Assembly (NCBI GenBank): GCA_030685235.1
Contig: MU839105.1
Location: 124,001 to 188,000 of the forward strand
Length of the DNA stretch: 64,000 bases
Reading direction: 5' to 3'
DNA from: Copromyces sp. CBS 386.78
Taxonomy: Eukaryota > Ascomycota > Sordariomycetes > Sordariales > Sordariaceae
The translations under genes were made by a program, and so were the position numbers. Every line of letters begins with the position of its first letter. Position 1 is the first letter of the stretch. Shown here piece after piece: positions 59,089 through 64,000 of the stretch. The notes below the pieces were generated by a model. The model made no database searches. It was given only the letters and a program-made list of their open reading frames with translations, and was not told the origin of the DNA.

Positions 59089-59250
59089 TTCAAAATGGCA
59101 TATGCAAAGTAAGATTACCCTTTGGTGATGGAACGAAACGGATCAAGGACAAAAATGTAATGGCCAAGTACGAACTAGAAAGGCATTAACAAAATTCAAA
59201 ATGGCATGTGCAAGGTAAGATTACGCTCTTGTTATAGAGCGAAACGAATC
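59089..59250 (+). repeat. Local duplication inside the dispersed repeat
   Basis: TTCAAAATGGCATATGCAAA-GTAAGATTACCC (from about 59090) recurs at about 59196 as TTCAAAATGGCATGTGCAAG-GTAAGATTACGC, both followed by GCGAAACG or AACGAAACG and ATCAA. Period about 106 bp; most differences are transitions. Confidence 0.8.
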
Positions 59251-59355
59251 AATCAGATATATAAACGCCTACTCAGGTGGGGGGAAGCAGTCGGTTTTAG
59301 TCCTGACGAGTAGGAAGGTTGACCAGAGGTCTCGAGCTAACAGTATTGGACTGTA
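59148..59355 (+). repeat. Dispersed repeat, copy B
   Basis: Homologous in the same order to 41801-41996; the right ends share GAGGTCTCGAGCTAACAG and TATTGGACTGTA. The copies differ by substitutions and small indels. Confidence 0.75.
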
Positions 59356-60637
59356 TGTGTGTCTGAGTTCAATGCCTACCGTAGAATCTCGTGAAACTGG
59401 CAAACCGCCTTCCCTCTTTGAGCGCCTGCATTTGGGCATATATATACAGGTAGCTGGCAGGATCAGAACGGTCACTGTGCCTTGGAATGTGTGCAAGTTA
59501 ACGCCGAGGGCAACGTCGTTCGGTTTTCACTAACTGGGCAGATACATTTGCTGGTGTATGCTGGCTGATTGGGCTTCTTTCTGGAAGATTTCTGCGATAT
59601 GCCCTGCACCGAAAGAGAGAAGGCGGTTTGCCAGTTTCGCGAGATTCTGGAATACGGTATGCCATCGACTGTGCATGCAGGCTGCGCTGCCCTGTAAGTC
59701 AGTAAGGTGTGTATGGTACGTTCGCCATCATTCCACTTGTACTTCCCGGATCCGGGGTTCGCATAAGGCAGGCAGGCAGGCAGGTGAGCACATACATACT
59801 TTGATATGATTGTTTGCAAAAGGGTTTTATGTACGAAGAACAACAAAGCGGGCACATAGGTACCTATACAGTTACGCAGATGCATTACATTACATTCCAT
59901 GGTTTGTTGGATCCTGGAAGACAAAAAAAAGGCAGCACGGCAGGACAAAGGTGATGCGGGCGGAAGACGACGGACAAAGAAGGGACTGCGGACGTTGCAA
60001 GAGACATGGGAGTTGAAAGGACAAAGAATAGATGGTTGCTGTGTGGTTGGTGGTCAGGACGTCTGGTGGGGGCTTTTGTCGGAGTATTTGGAGGGTAAGT
60101 GGAAAGGATCTTGGAAGTTTTGAGGTTCTGCGAGAGAGGGAGTGGTTGCAAAATGCCGGCATTGTTTTTGAATAGGTAGGGGGGGGATCATCGTACCTGG
60201 TAACTGTTAATCAAATCGATTTTCGGGATCTTGGGGAATTTACTTGTGAAAAATAAATGTCTTGAATAATCAACAGGCAATTCGTACTCACCCGATGTAC
60301 ATAGATCTCTCAGGTTGAAGTGTTATGGTGATGATTTTGCCGAGTGTCGAAGGACTAAACTGTTTGCAAGGTTGGGGCGGGCGTGTGTCGAAGACGGCTG
60401 TCGCGATCGATCCACAACTTTCTTCCACTACACAAATTAAGGCTGCTGAAAATACAATGGTCAAGTGATTCAAAGCAAACATCAAAATGAGGATATATCG
60501 ATGTACACATAAACCCAAAAAGAACCTAGAAACAAGAAACATTACTAGAACCCAAGCCTGTAAACGCCCCCATCTGCCTAACACCCACACGAGCCTACCT
60601 ATAATCGAATATCCTAGAAACAAACCAAGAAACCTAT

Positions 60638-63600
60638 CTAAGCACCCATCTCAATCTCCTCCCTCCTCGACTTCTCCGCCTGTTTCAAAATCTCCTTCAC
60701 ATCCGCCGCCTCCAACGTGTAGCCATCCTCCTGCGCAACTTGTCTGATCCGATCCGGATTCCAACTGGGCACCACCACGCCCTTGGCGAGGTCATCCAGC
60801 TTTGGCCTGACTCTCCTTTCGTCTTCTGGTACAGTGGCATCAGGGATATCGCCACCATTAGAAAAGGGGTTGAGCAGTGTGCCGATGGCTTGGGACCAGG
60901 TGCGTTTGCGGCGGTTTTCGGAGGAGGGGGGTGGGAGGCCGAGGGCTGTGATTTCGTTAATACATAAACAAGCAAAGAAGAAAGAAGGAGGGGAGCGAGC
61001 GAAAGAACAGAACGAAAGGAGGGAGAGAAAAAACAGAAGGAAAAAACATACCCCTATAAGCACTCTCCGTCATACTCTCCTCCACCATCCACGCCTGCCT
61101 AACCGTGTCTCCCACGGGGTACACCGCCGGCCCACGCTTGAACTTGACCTTTTCGTCTTCACCAAACCTCCTGAGTTTAGGCCTCATATACCTTTCGGAA
61201 ATCGGATCATCCGCCACCGGATCCCAAACCATCTTGGGATCCACATACCCTTCCTTCCCTTCCTTAATCTTCTTCTCCGTCTCCTCAGACGTGTATCCCA
61301 CACCCAACGGCCAGCGATCTAGTCGCCAGTATTGGAAACACTTTTTCTTTGATGAGGAAGAAAGGCGAGGAGAAGCAAACTCCCACGACACGTCCCGTTT
61401 GCGAACAGTCATAGGCATCACCTCCCCCGTCTCCGCATCACGTCCATAATAAACCACTTCCCTGCCGGGGACCAACATGGTCAAGTTACAGATACTCTCC
61501 TCCAGCATCTTCCGTCTGACCACAGCAAAGGCTTCAGCCTCGGTCATTTCGGCTCCTGTATAATCCTTAGGCGACAACCGCTGAACAAGCTGCGGCAACG
61601 AGATCAGACCCTCGTCTTTCCCAAACGCGTGCTGGATCTCCGTTTTCACTTCCGCTTCGAAAGTCGTCAAACTTTCCGTCAGGTACTCGGCAGGCACGGG
61701 CTGCGGTTTGAGGCGGCCTTGCTCGGCCCGCTCCTGGTTGAGCATGTAAATGGTGTATCCCAACCTGAAGGCCAACGCCATGAAGAAGTTCCAGACAGGC
61801 GATTGGGTGTCAAGCAGTTCCTGTGAGCGGTTGACACCTGGACACAAGATCTGCTGCCAGGTGGCGATGTAACCCAGCTTGTAACCGGGTTTCTCGCGGT
61901 GCGCGGTTGGCCCCGGCCAAATCACTCGGTTCTCGGGGAAGTATTTGTTCAAAGGACGCATCACGACGCCGTAGCAAGAGGGGTCGAGCTGGAAGCGGAC
62001 GTGCCCCGTGTCGGCCAGTCGGTCGAGCCACGCCATTGCGTCGTAGGGGTGGAAAACGACTTTATCGACGGGCGCGCCCTCGCGGCCCGCGTTGATTTTG
62101 GAGAGGAGCTGCTCGACGGTGACTTGGGCGTCTGCGTCGGCGAAGAGGGAATCGGGATCCCGGTCATCCAATAACTTTTGCACGCGCCGGGCGAAGATGT
62201 GGAAAAGCTTGTATTTCTCGGCAGGCTCGTTGGGGTAAAAGCTGTTGGGCTCAAAGTTGCCGTCGTTGACGGCTTCCGAGGCAAGGAACTTGAGCCAGGG
62301 GATGTCTTCCTCCAGGTCGACGTAGCGGGGGGCCTTGCGCGGGTGCGTGGTTCCGACGATCTCGAGCTCGTCGCCGTGCAGACGCACTTCGGGGGGCACG
62401 TCGTGGTTGTGGAACTCACCCGAGACGCCGCGATCGATCATGGCTTTGACTTCGTCCAGCAGGAGACGGGGGGCGCGTTGCGAAGCGGCGGAGAGAAGCT
62501 GGTAGGTGATGTTGCATTGGTCGAGGATGTCCTGCTTTAGTTGGACGTCCGGGTCGACCATGCGCCAGACGAAGGGGCCGCCTGTGACGGCGTTCTGGGG
62601 AAGTGTCACCCAGCGACGGTCTTGTCGGCGGAGAGCTTCAACGCGCTTCAAGGCCCTCTCGCGGATGTGCTTGAGAGACTTGAGATATTTGGGGAACTGA
62701 ACGGTGAAGGGCATGGTATCGGCCTGCGCTTGGATCTTCTCATCTGGGACGCGGGCTGGGACAAACTGCACGCCATCGGTGTGTTGGGTGATCTTGTCCA
62801 GGGCCGCAGCGTCGATAGGAAGCTGAAGCGTGCGTAGAGGACTGGTCGTGTATTCCGGCACACTGGTATGGTAAGCGCGCAACATTTGCTGCAGACCAGC
62901 ACGACGGGCTCCTCGCTCTCTGGCAAAGCTCCTCGGGTCGTTGGGGATGATGATGGTATCGTCAGCCAGAACCTTGGTGTTTGTGGTTGGATCGTGTCGA
63001 ACCCAGCCGGCAAACTTGGAACCAGAGAACTTGAGGAATGCCTCACTTTCTACCGCCGCGAGGTTGTCGTCGCCTTCGTCGTCCTGCCACATCTCTCGCT
63101 GGTCATGTTTGAATTCCTCAAACAGTTCATAAGTTTCTGGTTCATCAATGAGCATTGTGTTGACAGGCTCGACAGGTCGCGGGTGTGTCGGTATAGGCAT
63201 CAGATCTCTTTTATCAGGAACAGGATTCGTCGTTGGGATGGGCCAGTTGTGGACATCACCAAGCCAGTTGAGGCGAGTTGACTTGAGACTTCCCTTCGGC
63301 GGAGGGTCGATGATCAACGGTGTCGGCTGAGCATTGTAATAGTCGAAGACCTCATGCACCCTGACCTTTTGCATAGCATCGGTATGCATCTTTTGAGTTG
63401 CTTGACTGGCATTCGCGAGCTGTCCTTTGGGGTCCTCCGTAGCAAGCCACTGGAGGTATCGAACCGTCTCACTAAACTTCTCAGCCCAACTGAGATCACG
63501 ATACATGTCTTCCTCGCAAAGCAGGTTGTTGACGTGCTCGAGCCGGATAGCCAGCGGGGGCTGTCTAAACCCTTCGTACTCGGAGTCGACCGTCCAGTCT

Positions 63601-64000
63601 GGGCCGGTGCGGTCCACGACGGGCTCATTGACCAGCTGTCCTCCTTCTACCACTGCGGTGGTGTTGGGACCGAAAGTAGTGGGAAATTGAAGTTTTTCCA
63701 GCTCTTTCATCTGCCCGAGGATATCACCAAACATATCGTACTGTCCGCCATCGGGACCTGAAACACCGGGCAACGAGCGAAACGGTCCGGGCGGTACAAT
63801 ACTCATCGTCGCTCCGTTCTTCTGATCGTCCAGTTTGAGTTCGTTAACCCCTCCTGGCAAGACGCGCCCCGGATCGTCGATGATGTACGCAGCCTTTATC
63901 GTCTTCTCCGCCTCCCTGGGCCATGGCTTGTAGTTGTCCGGGATGGGATGAAAAGGGAGAACAACCGACTCTTCGGCGCCCTGGAACCAGTAATCCCAAA
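60638..64000 (-). CDS. Large unidentified protein, 5' part outside the window
   Basis: Two exons seen: from beyond 64000 to 61052, and 60945-60638. At least 1085 codons; the frame is open to the window edge, so the start is missing. The 106-nt intron begins GTATGT and ends CACAG, joining as ESAYRA-LGLPPPSSEN. I do not recognise the family. The protein is soluble-looking, without membrane spans, and rich in Pro, Trp, Tyr and charged residues, evenly complex over about 900 residues (for example NWLGDVHNWPIPTTNPVP, WVRHDPTTNTKVLADDT, RVIWPGPTAHREKPGYKLGY, WNFFMALAFRLGYTIYML), then a basic region (KVKFKRGPAVYP) and a helical acidic C-terminus (AADVKEILKQAEKSRREE). Evenness over such a length means a conserved, structured protein. 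A large organelle or ribonucleoprotein component is possible but only a guess. Confidence 0.85.

Larger units (their letters stand above)
58615..60637. other. Intergenic between png1 and the right-edge gene
   Basis: 2.0 kb with a (CAT)n run, the second copy of a dispersed repeat and a GGCA-type run (59767-59782). No gene seen. Confidence 0.5.

Noticed and set aside
1..64000. CRISPR array, 5S rRNA or secondary-metabolite cluster
   Set aside because: No regularly spaced identical repeats, no 5S-like sequence noticed, and the methyltransferase has no biosynthetic neighbours.

Overview
The window is nuclear DNA of a filamentous ascomycete, very probably Neurospora or a close relative in the Sordariaceae. 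Four things point there: compact genes with short introns (49 to about 170 nt) carrying GT(A/G)AGT-like donors and CTRAY-type branch sites; a clear L-arabinitol 4-dehydrogenase of 363 aa next to a GH35 beta-galactosidase, a pairing I recall from N. crassa; a PNG1 homologue with the degenerate active site known from Neurospora; and a 5.6-kb retroelement drowned in C-to-T/G-to-A transitions, the mark of repeat-induced point mutation (RIP).

Layout. 1-5.2 kb: NAC alpha (+), ATP synthase subunit d (+), and a convergent alpha/beta hydrolase (-). 5.2-14.5 kb: long sparse stretch with one low-complexity hypothetical gene (8.8-9.5 kb) and an unresolved coding-like block (11.7-12.7 kb). 14.5-23.5 kb: COX16 (-), secreted beta-galactosidase (-), then divergently L-arabinitol 4-dehydrogenase (+) and ATP synthase subunit g (+). 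23.5-28.9 kb: gene-poor, simple and tandem repeats. 28.9-30.3 kb: seven-exon LaeA-like methyltransferase (-). 30.3-34.9 kb: no convincing gene. 34,952-40,518: complete but RIP-destroyed Ty1/copia element with two 191-bp LTRs and an ACATG target-site duplication, coding sense on the minus strand. 40.5-46.2 kb: gene-poor. 46.2-50.6 kb: amino-acid/choline-type permease (-) and nicotinate phosphoribosyltransferase (-). 51.7-58.6 kb: UTP4-like WD40 protein (+) and PNG1 (+). 60.6-64 kb: a large, unidentified two-exon protein (-) running off the right edge.

Functional links. Three genes serve the inner mitochondrial membrane (ATP synthase d and g, COX16). Beta-galactosidase and L-arabinitol 4-dehydrogenase are a divergent pair that fits extracellular release of galactose and its reductive/oxidative catabolism together with L-arabinose. 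The rest are housekeeping (protein sorting at the ribosome, NAD salvage, rRNA processing) or transport and methyl transfer. Exon junctions were worked out by hand from splice signals plus reading-frame and family continuity; in every joined model the phases agree and the total is a whole number of codons. I saw no tRNA, 5S rRNA or CRISPR-like array.
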